DNA of 64,000 nt, taken from Planctomycetota bacterium. GTDB taxonomy: Bacteria > Planctomycetota > UBA1135 > GCA-002686595. Position numbers and translations under genes: made by a program. Location: the NCBI GenBank assembly GCA_014237855.1, contig JABACD010000012.1:1-64000 (forward strand), written 5' to 3'. Of the stretch, positions 1-8,319 are shown in pieces. Numbering within the stretch: position 1 is the stretch's first letter; every line of letters begins with the position of its first letter. The notes below the pieces were generated by a model, which saw only the letters and a list, made by a program, of their open reading frames with translations, did no database searches and was not told the DNA's origin.

Positions 1-219
1 TGGTTTCAATGCCAGTGCCATCGCAATTTCCAGTTGTCTTTGCTCGCCGTGGGAAACAGCCCCGGCAATTTGATCGACCTGTTGTTCCAGGCCGACCTCG
101 GCCAGCGCTTGCTGCTCGGCCACGCCGACCTGCGCCCAGGGGTCTTGATGTCACTGGTTGGTGGTCCGTTCTTCCTGTTCTTGCTGATGCGCTCGCGCAA
201 GGAGCTGAGAACTTGGTAG
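1..219 (+). CDS. FecCD/BtuC-type ABC transporter permease, C-terminal fragment
   Basis: Only the last 72 residues are in the window, entering from the left edge in frame 1 and ending at TAG 217-219. The tail matches the end of FecCD-family permeases: a hydrophobic helix (LLAVGNSPGNLIDLLFQ), a short linker with LRPGVLMSLVGGPFFLFLL, then a basic end. The G-hh-T/S-hh-GGPFFLxLL pattern is typical of the last helix in inner-membrane permeases for iron-siderophore, haem or cobalamin import. The next gene, an ATPase, starts 5 bases later, so the two form one import operon. The substrate cannot be told from this fragment. Confidence 0.8.
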   Translation, partial: WFQCQCHRNFQLSLLAVGNSPGNLIDLLFQADLGQRLLLGHADLRPGVLMSLVGGPFFLFLLMRSRKELRTW

Positions 220-224
220 TCCGA

Positions 225-1025
225 ATGGCCGCTGCAGGTGTCGACTTCACCTACGACGTGGGCGGGGAAGAAGTGGTGGCGCTGGAGGGAATTGATCTCG
301 AGATCGGGGCTGGCGAGATGCTCGCAATCCTCGGACCCAATGGGGCCGGCAAGAGCACACTCTTGCGGCTGCTGGCTGGCTTGCTGGAACCCACGCGAGG
401 AACCCTCGAGCTGGGAGGCAAACCTGTCTCGTCCTGGAGTGCCAGGCAGCGTGCCTGCCTGGTGGCGCTCGTGCCACAGAGTTCCACAGCGCTCCCGGAT
501 GTCACGGTCGAGGCTTTCGTCGGCTATGGCCGCTACTCGCGCTTCCGTCCGTTCCAGGGGCCCAGTACCGAGGACCTGGCGGCGGTGGAAGCTGCCTTGC
601 GCGCTGCTGACCTGGTGGACCTGGGGACGCGGCCCCTCTCTGAGCTGTCAGGAGGTCAGCGCCAGCGGGCATTGATCGCCCGTGCTCTTGCACAGGAAGC
701 GCAGACGCTCCTCGTGGATGAGCCGACCAATGCGCTTGACCCGGGCCATCAACTGGGAGTGCTTGATCTGCTCGCAGATCTCGGTGAGAGCGGGCGCAGT
801 GTGGTCGTGGTCACCCATGAGCTGAATCTGGCGAGTCAGTTCGTGAGCCGGGCCCTGCTGCTGAGTGCCGGTAAGAGGGTGGCACTCGGCCCCGTGCAGG
901 ATGTTCTGGTGCCGGAGATCCTCGAGCCGGTCTACGGCTCTGAGCTGACCTTTGGCGAGTTGCCTGCCGCTCGTGGGCGGGGGCTGAGGCCCTTTGTCCT
1001 GCCCTGGAAACGGCCTGAGGACTGA
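225..1025 (+). CDS. ABC transporter ATP-binding protein (FecE/BtuD type)
   Basis: This 266-residue ATPase energises import through the FecCD permease encoded just upstream. Walker A (GPNGAGKST), signature (LSGGQRQR), Walker B (TLLVDEPTNALD) and the switch His (VVVVTHELN) appear in order and at normal spacing. The size and C-terminal region fit the iron/haem/cobalamin importer ATPases. I chose ATG 225 because it lies 5 bases after the permease stop. The reading frame is open further upstream, but that part overlaps the permease and has no homology look. The gene ends with TGA at 1023-1025. A 6-bp hairpin (1084-1089 with 1100-1105) followed by a short pyrimidine run could end the operon. The substrate-binding protein is not in view. 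Confidence 0.9.
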   Translation: MAAAGVDFTYDVGGEEVVALEGIDLEIGAGEMLAILGPNGAGKSTLLRLLAGLLEPTRGTLELGGKPVSSWSARQRACLVALVPQSSTALPDVTVEAFVGYGRYSRFRPFQGPSTEDLAAVEAALRAADLVDLGTRPLSELSGGQRQRALIARALAQEAQTLLVDEPTNALDPGHQLGVLDLLADLGESGRSVVVVTHELNLASQFVSRALLLSAGKRVALGPVQDVLVPEILEPVYGSELTFGELPAARGRGLRPFVLPWKRPED

Positions 1026-1160
1026 AGAGGGGGGCTCGCGGCCAGCTGAACTCGATCCGACCCCGCCCAGGATCGGGGGGTAGGCTTGCTTGAACGCCCG
1101 CAAGCTTCCTCCGGCGAGAGAGTGAGCCATCAGCGTTCTCCTCTTCATCGCCACTCTTGA

Positions 1161-2237
1161 ATGCGCCGTCGCATGGATCGAGCCTCATCTGTCCCCGTAT
1201 TCGTCGCGTGTCTGCTTCTTGTCTGCTCATTGGCAAGCGCTCAGGCAACGGTGCGGCCAACTCCTCGGGTCGCCAGGGCATGGGCGTCCGCCGTCGTGCC
1301 CGCCCTGGCACCGGCAGGTAGCAAGAAGGCTCTCTCGGCCTCTACCCGGGTTGACCTGGGCTTTATCGGGCCACCTGAGTTCCCCAGCTCCGGAGTGATG
1401 GGGCCAGGCCTTCCCGATGAGTCCCATGAAGTGGTCGACCTCCGGATCTTTGGTACAGGCATTGGCTCCTCGAGCTTTGAGGGCGAGTTGGGTCAGCTCA
1501 CGACGCAGCGGGGTGGCTGGGAAGTAGGTATCGGCGAGCACAAGAACCGGGGCCTCAGCTTCCTGGTGGAGCTTGGAACCGAGGCATCCTTTTATGACTT
1601 TGGCGGGGGCGGCTCTCCAGTTACAGGGGTCAATGATCCCTTCAATGACGTCTACGACACCCACCTCGCTGGACGCTTCCTGTATCGGGGCGCTGGGCGA
1701 CTTGAGGTCTACGGCGGGGTACAGCTTGGGAATGCGGGCGAGGACGCAGTCGGCCTCGATGATTCGGTCTATGCCGGTGCGGCAGCTGCCCTGCGTTACA
1801 ACGCGAATGCAGAGTTCGCTCTCTTGATCGGTGTCGCTGGACTATCACGGTTCGACGACTCACCATGGATCTTGCCGTACATCGGCTTCGACTGGCGCGT
1901 GAGCGAGGACCTTCGGGTCAAGACCGAGGCTGCGGAGATCCATGCTGACTACTCTCTCTGCAACGACTGGACCCTGGGACTCGAGGCAGTCTATGACTTC
2001 CGTCAGTACCGACTCAATGAGAGTGGTCCTCTCAGTGGCGGATCCTTCCGGGACGAGGAGATTCGACTGGGTGGATCGATTGCGTGGGAGGTGAGGGAGG
2101 GCGTCACCTTTGAACTCTCCGGCGGTCAGATCCTGTGGCGGGAACTTGTCTTCCACGATGGCGATGCCGGAGAGCTGGCGGAGACGGAGCTCAACCCGCC
2201 CTACTACATGGGGCTTGGGCTGAAGGTCAGCTTCTGA
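1161..2237 (+). CDS. Outer-membrane beta-barrel-like protein of unknown function
   Basis: The 358-residue product starts with a basic segment and a hydrophobic stretch (VFVACLLLVCSLASAQA), a clear Sec signal peptide with a likely cut after ASA. The mature part alternates short amphipathic strands rich in Gly and aromatic residues (FLVELGTEASFYDF, LEVYGGVQLG, WTLGLEAVYDFRQY) and ends in a terminal Phe (LGLKVSF). This is the pattern of an outer-membrane barrel recognised by the BAM machinery. It resembles the small barrel proteins often annotated as DUF6268-like, but I cannot fix the family without a search. ATG 1161 is used; ATG 1173 is an alternative. It stands alone and converges on the phosphatase gene 53 bases away. 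Confidence 0.7.
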   Translation: MRRRMDRASSVPVFVACLLLVCSLASAQATVRPTPRVARAWASAVVPALAPAGSKKALSASTRVDLGFIGPPEFPSSGVMGPGLPDESHEVVDLRIFGTGIGSSSFEGELGQLTTQRGGWEVGIGEHKNRGLSFLVELGTEASFYDFGGGGSPVTGVNDPFNDVYDTHLAGRFLYRGAGRLEVYGGVQLGNAGEDAVGLDDSVYAGAAAALRYNANAEFALLIGVAGLSRFDDSPWILPYIGFDWRVSEDLRVKTEAAEIHADYSLCNDWTLGLEAVYDFRQYRLNESGPLSGGSFRDEEIRLGGSIAWEVREGVTFELSGGQILWRELVFHDGDAGELAETELNPPYYMGLGLKVSF

Positions 2238-2290
2238 CCCTGGATTGCCTGTCCTGGTGTCTCTGGGCCCGGAGCGCAGTCGTCGCGATT

Positions 2291-3043
2291 TCAGGCGGCC
2301 AGAACTCTACGGGTGTAGTCCCGCTCCGCTGGAATGCGCACGAACTGATCCAGCTCAGGTGAGTAGGCCGTCAACGCACCGCCGTAAACACAGGCTGTAT
2401 CGATACCAAGGCTCAGCAGGTGCCTCTTCGAGCGATGAGCAATCGGAAGCCTGGAGGAGGAGTGCCCGAAGAGAATCAACTCCTTGCCTTCGTAGCGTTC
2501 AAACCACCATGGCTTGCCTCGACAATCCAGGCGGCGGGTTCGCGTCAGCTCGAAGGGACTGTTCTTCTCGATGGGCTTTCTGGGGTCAATTCCTGCGTGG
2601 ACGACTCGCCAGGGGCGCCCGTCCCTTGTGAGACCAGCCCCGTTGATGTCCGTATTCCTGAGGTAGTATCCCGAGTGACCCTGAAGAAACACGAGGATGT
2701 CCCTTCGGCGGCTCTCCTCGACGTGGCAGGGACGGCCTCCGTCTCCTGCGAGGTCTTCAGGTTCAATGGGGGGGAAGTCCTCCCTCAGGGGAGGTCGGTC
2801 GCTTGCATCGCCGGAGAGTGGCGCGAGCGCCATTCGTCGCAGAACTGCGCGTTCGTGATTCCCGAGGATGAAGAGCGCGTTGGCGCTCCTGAGGGCGTCC
2901 ATCACGCCAGCTGGGTCTGGTCCGCGATGAAACAGATCACCGCAGGAGACCAGCTGGTCGCCGTCTCCGAGAGTCAATTGCTCGATCAGCTTGCAGAGCT
3001 CCGTGGCGCAACCATGAATGTCACCAACGATCCAGGTCGTCAT
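2291..3043 (-). CDS. Metallophosphoesterase, PPP serine/threonine phosphatase-like
   Basis: The 250-residue protein carries the PPP-superfamily metal-binding series: GDIHG at residues 7-11, GDLFHRGPD (the GDxxDRG motif with Phe-His in place of the usual residues), GNHE, and later a VVHAG histidine. These residues hold a dinuclear metal centre for phosphoester hydrolysis. Bacterial members act as protein phosphatases (PrpA/PrpB type) or as diadenosine-tetraphosphate hydrolases (ApaH), and the sequence alone does not separate the two. It has no signal peptide, so it should be cytoplasmic. It is a single gene, convergent with the barrel protein and divergent from the polysaccharide operon. A link to the BY-kinase nearby is only a guess. 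Confidence 0.85.
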   Translation of the reverse strand: MTTWIVGDIHGCATELCKLIEQLTLGDGDQLVSCGDLFHRGPDPAGVMDALRSANALFILGNHERAVLRRMALAPLSGDASDRPPLREDFPPIEPEDLAGDGGRPCHVEESRRRDILVFLQGHSGYYLRNTDINGAGLTRDGRPWRVVHAGIDPRKPIEKNSPFELTRTRRLDCRGKPWWFERYEGKELILFGHSSSRLPIAHRSKRHLLSLGIDTACVYGGALTAYSPELDQFVRIPAERDYTRRVLAA

Positions 3044-3484
3044 GTCGCAGCAGCGTGATCAAGATGAAGATAGTGCCGTCGACTCATGACGAAGAGTCGC
3101 GAGCCGACGGCGCGGGAATGGAGTATCAAGATGTCTCTTGATGCCGAGAGTGTCTTGGGGAGTGGGAGTTGCAGGTGGGTGGCCTGCTTGGGAACACCCT
3201 CGGTCCACCAAACTCTTCGTCATGCCCTCTCCACGGCGTTAGGTCATTTTCCCGATGAACCGCTCTGGGCTGGGCGAGTCTCGATCGTGGGAATGGCGCT
3301 GGTCCTCGAGGCCTTCCCAGGACTGAGATAGAGCGCTCATCTGGTGTCCCAGGAGTGCCCCGTGGGGGACTGGTTCATCAAGGGCAATCTGCGGGGTGAC
3401 CGATAGAAGGGTGAGTGCGAGCACTGCACGAAAGCGCCTGTGTTACGCCGAACTTCACCTCGAACTGTCCACTTCAATCGCCCG
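3044..3484. other. Intergenic region with several inverted repeats
   Basis: This 441-base gap separates the divergent phosphatase and polysaccharide operons and should hold both promoters. I see no convincing gene in it. It contains a 7-bp perfect hairpin (ATCAAGA 3125-3131 with TCTTGAT 3136-3142), a 6-bp hairpin (3080-3085 with 3094-3099), and a 13-bp exact inverted repeat (3085-3097 with 3212-3224). Such symmetry suggests operator sites, but no known regulator motif is recognised. Confidence 0.5.
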
Positions 3485-4231
3485 ATGATATCGCAACCGG
3501 ACCAGCTCCAGCGTGGGACCAACGCGTCGGTCGTTGGCTTCCTGATCTTGCTCGCCGGATGTGCTAGCCCCTCAGCTCCAAAAGATCTGCCACTCCCCAT
3601 ACGCGATACCCAGGCCCTCGAGGCGCAGGTCTTCCGCCTTGGGCCGAATGACATCGTGCAGTGTGCCGTACATGGCCATCCCGAGCTAACAACCCCCTCG
3701 AGCGATAGCTTCGTCGGGACCCGAATCGACCCTGACGGTCATCTCTCATTGGGGCTCATTGGAGCAATCCAGGTAGAGGGGCTGACCTTGCAGGAGGCGC
3801 GGGCAAAGATCACTGAAGCCTACGCCAGCTTCTTCATCAATGAACCGCGCATCGAGTTCTCGCTGGTGGAGTACTCGGCTCGTCGCTTCTACCTCTATGG
3901 AGAGATAGATGAACCTGGCGCCTACACGATCGATCGTCCCCTCAGCGTCTACGAGGCCCTGACCTTTGGTAAGGGGTTTCGGCAGGGTGCGATGCGGAAC
4001 AAGATCGTGCTGATGAGAGAGGGGGCCGAGGAAGTTGAGGTCTTCATCATCAATGGAGAAGAGCCCACCTCTGCCGGGCTGATGGCTATCCAGCCAGATG
4101 ACTTCCTGTTTGTCATGCGGACCGGAAGCGGCCGATTCCGGGAGGAGGCGCTGCCCATCATCACGGGCATCTCTGCCTCTTTCGCAGCGGTGGCCTCGAT
4201 CCTCCTGGTCGAAGATCGACTGAGAGACTAG
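3485..4231 (+). CDS. Polysaccharide export lipoprotein (Wza/OPX family)
   Basis: This is an outer-membrane polysaccharide export protein, about 248 residues from ATG 3485. A longer reading from 3440 is open, but ATG 3485 puts the signal peptide near the start: a hydrophobic run then LILLAGC, a good lipobox. The mature part begins with the OPX pattern (FRLGPNDIVQCAVHGHPEL, then IDPDGHLSLGLIGAIQVEGLTLQEA) and continues with an SLBB-like segment (RRFYLYGEIDEPGAYTI). The product should form the periplasmic and outer-membrane channel for the exported polymer. It is shorter than E. coli Wza (about 380), so it probably lacks some domains. The last hydrophobic stretch (ITGISASFAAVASILLV) may act as a membrane helix. 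The kinase gene follows 21 bases later. Confidence 0.88.
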   Translation: MISQPDQLQRGTNASVVGFLILLAGCASPSAPKDLPLPIRDTQALEAQVFRLGPNDIVQCAVHGHPELTTPSSDSFVGTRIDPDGHLSLGLIGAIQVEGLTLQEARAKITEAYASFFINEPRIEFSLVEYSARRFYLYGEIDEPGAYTIDRPLSVYEALTFGKGFRQGAMRNKIVLMREGAEEVEVFIINGEEPTSAGLMAIQPDDFLFVMRTGSGRFREEALPIITGISASFAAVASILLVEDRLRD

Positions 4232-4252
4232 GTCGTCCGGAGTGATCCCCAG

Positions 4253-7057
4253 ATGAGAGAAGAGACGGAAAACGGTCGGGACGCACTCTTAGTCCTCGCT
4301 GAGGCTGCTGAGCTTGTCCGGCGTAACGTCCGGACCTTTGTGGTCTGCGGCTTGTTGGGCCTGGTCTGCGGAACCTTGCTACTCTCACGCAGAGACCCGT
4401 TGTATCGAGTCGAAGCGACCATGCGGCTGGAGAACGAGTCCTCTTCAGGTGTTCTGGGGGATCTCGTGGAACTGACGGCCACACCCAAGGCCGTGAGTGA
4501 GATGGAGGTTCTACGCTCCCGTAGTGTCGCCGAGAAGGCGGCTCGTGGTGAGTCGTCGAACAGCGGGCAGCTCACGACAACTGTTGACTCTGCTCGACTC
4601 CTCCCGCTCTCGAGATTCGTGGGATTGGGAGGTGACTCCGAGTGGGAGCAGCGCGGGGAGAAGCCCCGTCTGAGAGCAACAGTCGACCCTGATCCCGGGC
4701 GCAACATTCAGCCTGTGCTGATCGTGGACTTCCTTGGAGCTGACCTGGTGCGGATCAGCAAGCGTGGTCCTCTCTATGGACTTGGCCTCTCAGGGAAGGA
4801 TCCGCTAGCGACGAGATTTGTGCCCGGCGAGCGCATTGAATATGACGGCATGGGCCTCTACCTCCAGCCGGCTGGAGACCTCACCGATGAGCGCTTCTAC
4901 CTGAACAGTCTGCGTTTCGAGGAGGCTGTCGCCAAGGTCACCAAGAACACTCGCGTGTCGGAGACCGGGCGGAACTCGAATGTGATTCGACTGACCTATC
5001 AGGACACAGATCCCGAGCGAGCTGCGGCCATCGCCAACGCTCTCTGCCGCATCTATCTCCAAGGCAGCAGGTCAAGGAATGAGCAGCGTGCGTCTCAGAC
5101 GGTCAACTTCATCACCAAGCAGCTGGAGGAGCAGCTCGAGAAACTCGAGACTGCTGAGCTAGAGGTCGTAAAACTCCAGCAGGAGAATCCGAAGTCAGTA
5201 GATGTCGGCGTGATGGGGGAGAGTCTGATAAAGCAGATCTCCAGCCTGCAGCTCGAAGAGGTCCAGCTACGAATGCTGCTCGGGGGAATTCGAGAAGCCC
5301 TGGAGCATCTGAATAAGGGCAACTTCGACGCTCTCTCTCGATTGCAGAGCACATTCACCGATCCCGTAACGGCCAATTATGTGGAGCAGATGATCCTGCT
5401 CACCAGTGAGATAGATCTGCTCGATCGCTCGGACTCGAGTGGGTACAAGAGCATGGTCATGGCTCGCCGCATGGACATCTTGAGCAAGTCGGACGAGCTC
5501 GAGCTGGAGATTGCGGAGCTTGAGAATGTCTTGCATCTGCTGGCCACCGGTGAGTTGGGTGCCCTGGGCGGCCGACTTCAAGAGGACGGCGTCATTGACC
5601 GAGATCCGCTGCTCGAAGGCTATCTGGAGAGCTGGAGCCTGCTGGAGAATCGCCTGCTTGAACTGGAAACCGAGTTCACGAAGGAGCTTCCCGAGATCCA
5701 GACGCTCACTGCCCGCATCGCCGGTCTGGAAGAGCGCTTGGCACAGTTTCTGAACACACGCCTCGCTGGCCTCAAGGCTCAGAGGCGGGAGTATGTGCAG
5801 CTCTTTGAAGACTACGGAAAGCGAGTCGATGCTTACCCAGAAGAAGAGAGTTCAAAGATAAGCGTAGCTATCGATGGCCTGCGTCAGCGTACGGTCACGC
5901 ACCTGACTCACCGGCTGACTGGGCTCTACTCTCGACTCTCGAATCTCGAGACCGAGCAGAGCGGCATCGAGGGGCAGCTTGCCCAGCTCCCGGAGGAGGT
6001 CCGCGTGCTGGCCGACCCAATGCGACGCCGAGAAGCTCACTCGGAAATAGTCAAGTTCTTGCTTGGCCGTCAGAAAGAGGCCGAGATCACTCGGGCCTCG
6101 ACCATGGCAACTGCCGACTTCATTGACGTCGCCATTCCCTCCAGAACGCCGCGCGGCCCATTCGGCGCCCTCTTTATTGTTGGCGGTCTGGTTCTCGGAA
6201 TGGGCCTGGGCCTGGCCTTGGCCTTCGTGAGGCAGAGCTTCGATCGAGGGGTCTACACCAGCGAGGACCTCGAACGAGTTACCGGGCTGACGTTGTTCGG
6301 GGCGATTCCTGATTACTCCAGGGGGGTCTTCAAGGTCTCAGGAGATCGAGATGACTTCCTTGCCTTGCGTGACGACCCCGAAGGCCCAGTGGCGGAAGCC
6401 TACCGTTCACTACGCTCAAACCTGAAGTTCGTGCTGAATACGGGGCAGGTCGGGATCGAGCTGCGAACGCTCGCCTTTACCTCTTGCACTCAGAGTGAAG
6501 GCAAGTCCGTCACCAACCTGGACATGGCGCTGTCCTTTGCTCTCAGCGGCCACCGTGTACTCCTGGTAGATGCCGACATGCGTCGACCCTCGGCCAACCG
6601 TTATCTGGGGCTCGACATCACTCCCGGACTCTCAGATGTGCTCAAGGGGCAGAAGAGCTGGCGAGAGAGCGTCCGTCCGCAGATCTTCCCAGGGGTGGAT
6701 GTCATCTGTGCAGGTCGCCAACCGGCTTCTCCTGGAGATCTCCTGGCCAGTGATGCAACGGGCCTTTTCATTGAAGACGTCCGGGATGCCTACGACATCG
6801 TGGTGTTCGACGTGCCTCCGGTTCTGGCGGTCGCGGACATTGACTGCCTTGCCTCCAAGCTTGATGCGGTTCTCATGGTGACTCGCTCCGGGCGACTCTC
6901 CGAGAAGGTGGTTCAAGAGGGTGTGCGACGATTGAGAAAGGTCGGCGCAAACGTGGTTGGCTGTGTGTTGAACGCTGCGCGACGTGGACGTGCGGAGACA
7001 AAGTACGGATACGGCTATGGATATGGGTACGGTTCCGAATTCAAAGAAGTTGCCTGA
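4253..7057 (+). CDS. Wzc/GumC-like polysaccharide co-polymerase with tyrosine autokinase domain
   Basis: This 934-residue inner-membrane protein sets chain length and couples polymerisation to export through Wza. The N-terminus holds a Wzz domain with a first hydrophobic segment (VRTFVVCGLLGLVCGTLLL) and a long periplasmic coiled-coil region. A second membrane helix (LFIVGGLVLGMGLGLALAFV) lies near residue 640. The cytoplasmic BY-kinase domain follows with Walker A around Lys751 (SEGKSVTNL), Walker A' (VLLVDADMRRPS) and Walker B (IVVFDVPPVLAVAD). The C-terminus is a tyrosine cluster of alternating Tyr and Gly, the usual autophosphorylation tail. The stop overlaps the next start by one base (TGATG), so the kinase and wecC-like genes are translationally coupled. 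Confidence 0.93.
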   Translation: MREETENGRDALLVLAEAAELVRRNVRTFVVCGLLGLVCGTLLLSRRDPLYRVEATMRLENESSSGVLGDLVELTATPKAVSEMEVLRSRSVAEKAARGESSNSGQLTTTVDSARLLPLSRFVGLGGDSEWEQRGEKPRLRATVDPDPGRNIQPVLIVDFLGADLVRISKRGPLYGLGLSGKDPLATRFVPGERIEYDGMGLYLQPAGDLTDERFYLNSLRFEEAVAKVTKNTRVSETGRNSNVIRLTYQDTDPERAAAIANALCRIYLQGSRSRNEQRASQTVNFITKQLEEQLEKLETAELEVVKLQQENPKSVDVGVMGESLIKQISSLQLEEVQLRMLLGGIREALEHLNKGNFDALSRLQSTFTDPVTANYVEQMILLTSEIDLLDRSDSSGYKSMVMARRMDILSKSDELELEIAELENVLHLLATGELGALGGRLQEDGVIDRDPLLEGYLESWSLLENRLLELETEFTKELPEIQTLTARIAGLEERLAQFLNTRLAGLKAQRREYVQLFEDYGKRVDAYPEEESSKISVAIDGLRQRTVTHLTHRLTGLYSRLSNLETEQSGIEGQLAQLPEEVRVLADPMRRREAHSEIVKFLLGRQKEAEITRASTMATADFIDVAIPSRTPRGPFGALFIVGGLVLGMGLGLALAFVRQSFDRGVYTSEDLERVTGLTLFGAIPDYSRGVFKVSGDRDDFLALRDDPEGPVAEAYRSLRSNLKFVLNTGQVGIELRTLAFTSCTQSEGKSVTNLDMALSFALSGHRVLLVDADMRRPSANRYLGLDITPGLSDVLKGQKSWRESVRPQIFPGVDVICAGRQPASPGDLLASDATGLFIEDVRDAYDIVVFDVPPVLAVADIDCLASKLDAVLMVTRSGRLSEKVVQEGVRRLRKVGANVVGCVLNAARRGRAETKYGYGYGYGYGSEFKEVA

Positions 7058-8319
7058 TGGAAATTGATCTCTCTACTCAAGAACTAGTATCTCCCAAGCC
7101 CGCCAGGCTAGGAAGTATTCGAGAGTCCACCGTGTGCGTCGTCGGTCTGGGCTACATCGGTTTACCGACGGCCTCACTGCTCGCCAGTTGGGGACACCGT
7201 GTCTATGGCGTTGACTCTGCCCTACACGTGGTAGAGACGATCAACCGTGGCGAAATCCATATCGTCGAGCCTGATCTTGGTGCAATCGTCAAGGGAGCTG
7301 TAGGGTCAGGACAGCTGACCGCGAGCTGCACGCCTTGCGAGGCTGACGTCTTCTTGATTGCCGTCCCAACACCATCGAGCGAGGGCAACGTGCCTGATCT
7401 CTCTGCGGTGGAGGCTGCAGCTCGATCACTTCTTCCGGTTCTACGGCCAGGAAACCTCGTCATCCTGGAGTCAACCAGCCCGGTTGGAACTACCGATGGG
7501 CTGGTGGCCAAGATCCTGGCGGAGAGTGGCTATACCCCCGGAGATGATCTTCACATTGCCTACTGTCCCGAGCGCGTGTTGCCCGGTCGGATCCTCACCG
7601 AACTGGTGGAGAATGATCGGATTGTCGGAGGGATCACGCCGGCCTCGACTGAGGTCGCTGTGGACTTCTATGAGGGCTTCATCAGGGGAGAGGTGATCGC
7701 AACAGACGCTCGGACTGCGGAGATGGTCAAGCTGACCGAGAACTCCTTTCGAGACGTGAACATTGCCTTCGCAAATGAGCTCTCGCTGATTTGTGATGAA
7801 CTGGACGTGAGCGTCTGGGAGCTCATCCGGCTTGCGAACCGCCATCCACGCGTTGACATCCTTCAGCCTGGCCCTGGAGTGGGAGGGCACTGCATCGCAG
7901 TTGATCCCTGGTTTCTGGTGCACGGTGCACCCAAGCAGGCGCGGCTGATCAAGACGGCTCGGGAGGTCAACGACCTCAAGCCCGAGTGGGTGATTCAGCG
8001 TGTCTGCCGCCACGCCAGGAAGATGCGTAACCCCGTGATCGCCTGTCTGGGCTTGGCCTTCAAGGCCAATGTTGACGACCTGAGAGAGTCACCGGCCGTG
8101 GACATTGTCCGGGCCCTGGTTGCTGAGAGCATCGGTGAAATCCTGGTCTGCGAGCCAAACATCAAGCATCACGACGAATTTGAGCTGGTCTCCGTCCAAG
8201 AAGCTCTCACACGCGCTGATCTCGTTCTGGTGCTGGTAGATCACAAGCCGTTCCTGCGAATCCGCCGTGAAGCTCTTCAAGAGAAGGTCTTGATCGATAC
8301 GAAAGGAGTCTTTCTATGA
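7057..8319 (+). CDS. wecC: UDP-N-acetyl-D-mannosamine dehydrogenase
   Basis: The 420-residue enzyme oxidises UDP-ManNAc to UDP-ManNAcA in two NAD-dependent steps. The N-terminal Rossmann motif is VVGLGYIGLPTA. The catalytic Cys lies in GVGGHCIAVDPWFL, and the middle domain has the conserved TENSFRDVNIAFANE segment. These features fit the WecC branch of the UDP-glucose/GDP-mannose dehydrogenase family better than UDP-glucose dehydrogenase itself. The gene overlaps the kinase gene before it by 1 base and the epimerase gene after it by 4 bases. The pair therefore makes the uronic-acid precursor for the exported polymer. About 20 residues precede the Rossmann fold, slightly more than usual. Confidence 0.92.
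   Translation: MEIDLSTQELVSPKPARLGSIRESTVCVVGLGYIGLPTASLLASWGHRVYGVDSALHVVETINRGEIHIVEPDLGAIVKGAVGSGQLTASCTPCEADVFLIAVPTPSSEGNVPDLSAVEAAARSLLPVLRPGNLVILESTSPVGTTDGLVAKILAESGYTPGDDLHIAYCPERVLPGRILTELVENDRIVGGITPASTEVAVDFYEGFIRGEVIATDARTAEMVKLTENSFRDVNIAFANELSLICDELDVSVWELIRLANRHPRVDILQPGPGVGGHCIAVDPWFLVHGAPKQARLIKTAREVNDLKPEWVIQRVCRHARKMRNPVIACLGLAFKANVDDLRESPAVDIVRALVAESIGEILVCEPNIKHHDEFELVSVQEALTRADLVLVLVDHKPFLRIRREALQEKVLIDTKGVFL

Noticed and set aside
9-224. N-terminal extension of the ABC ATPase
   Set aside because: It overlaps the FecCD permease end in another frame and has no ATPase sequence.
2420-3058. Open plus-strand frame over the phosphatase gene
   Set aside because: It is a shadow of the metallophosphoesterase gene, which has all family motifs on the minus strand.
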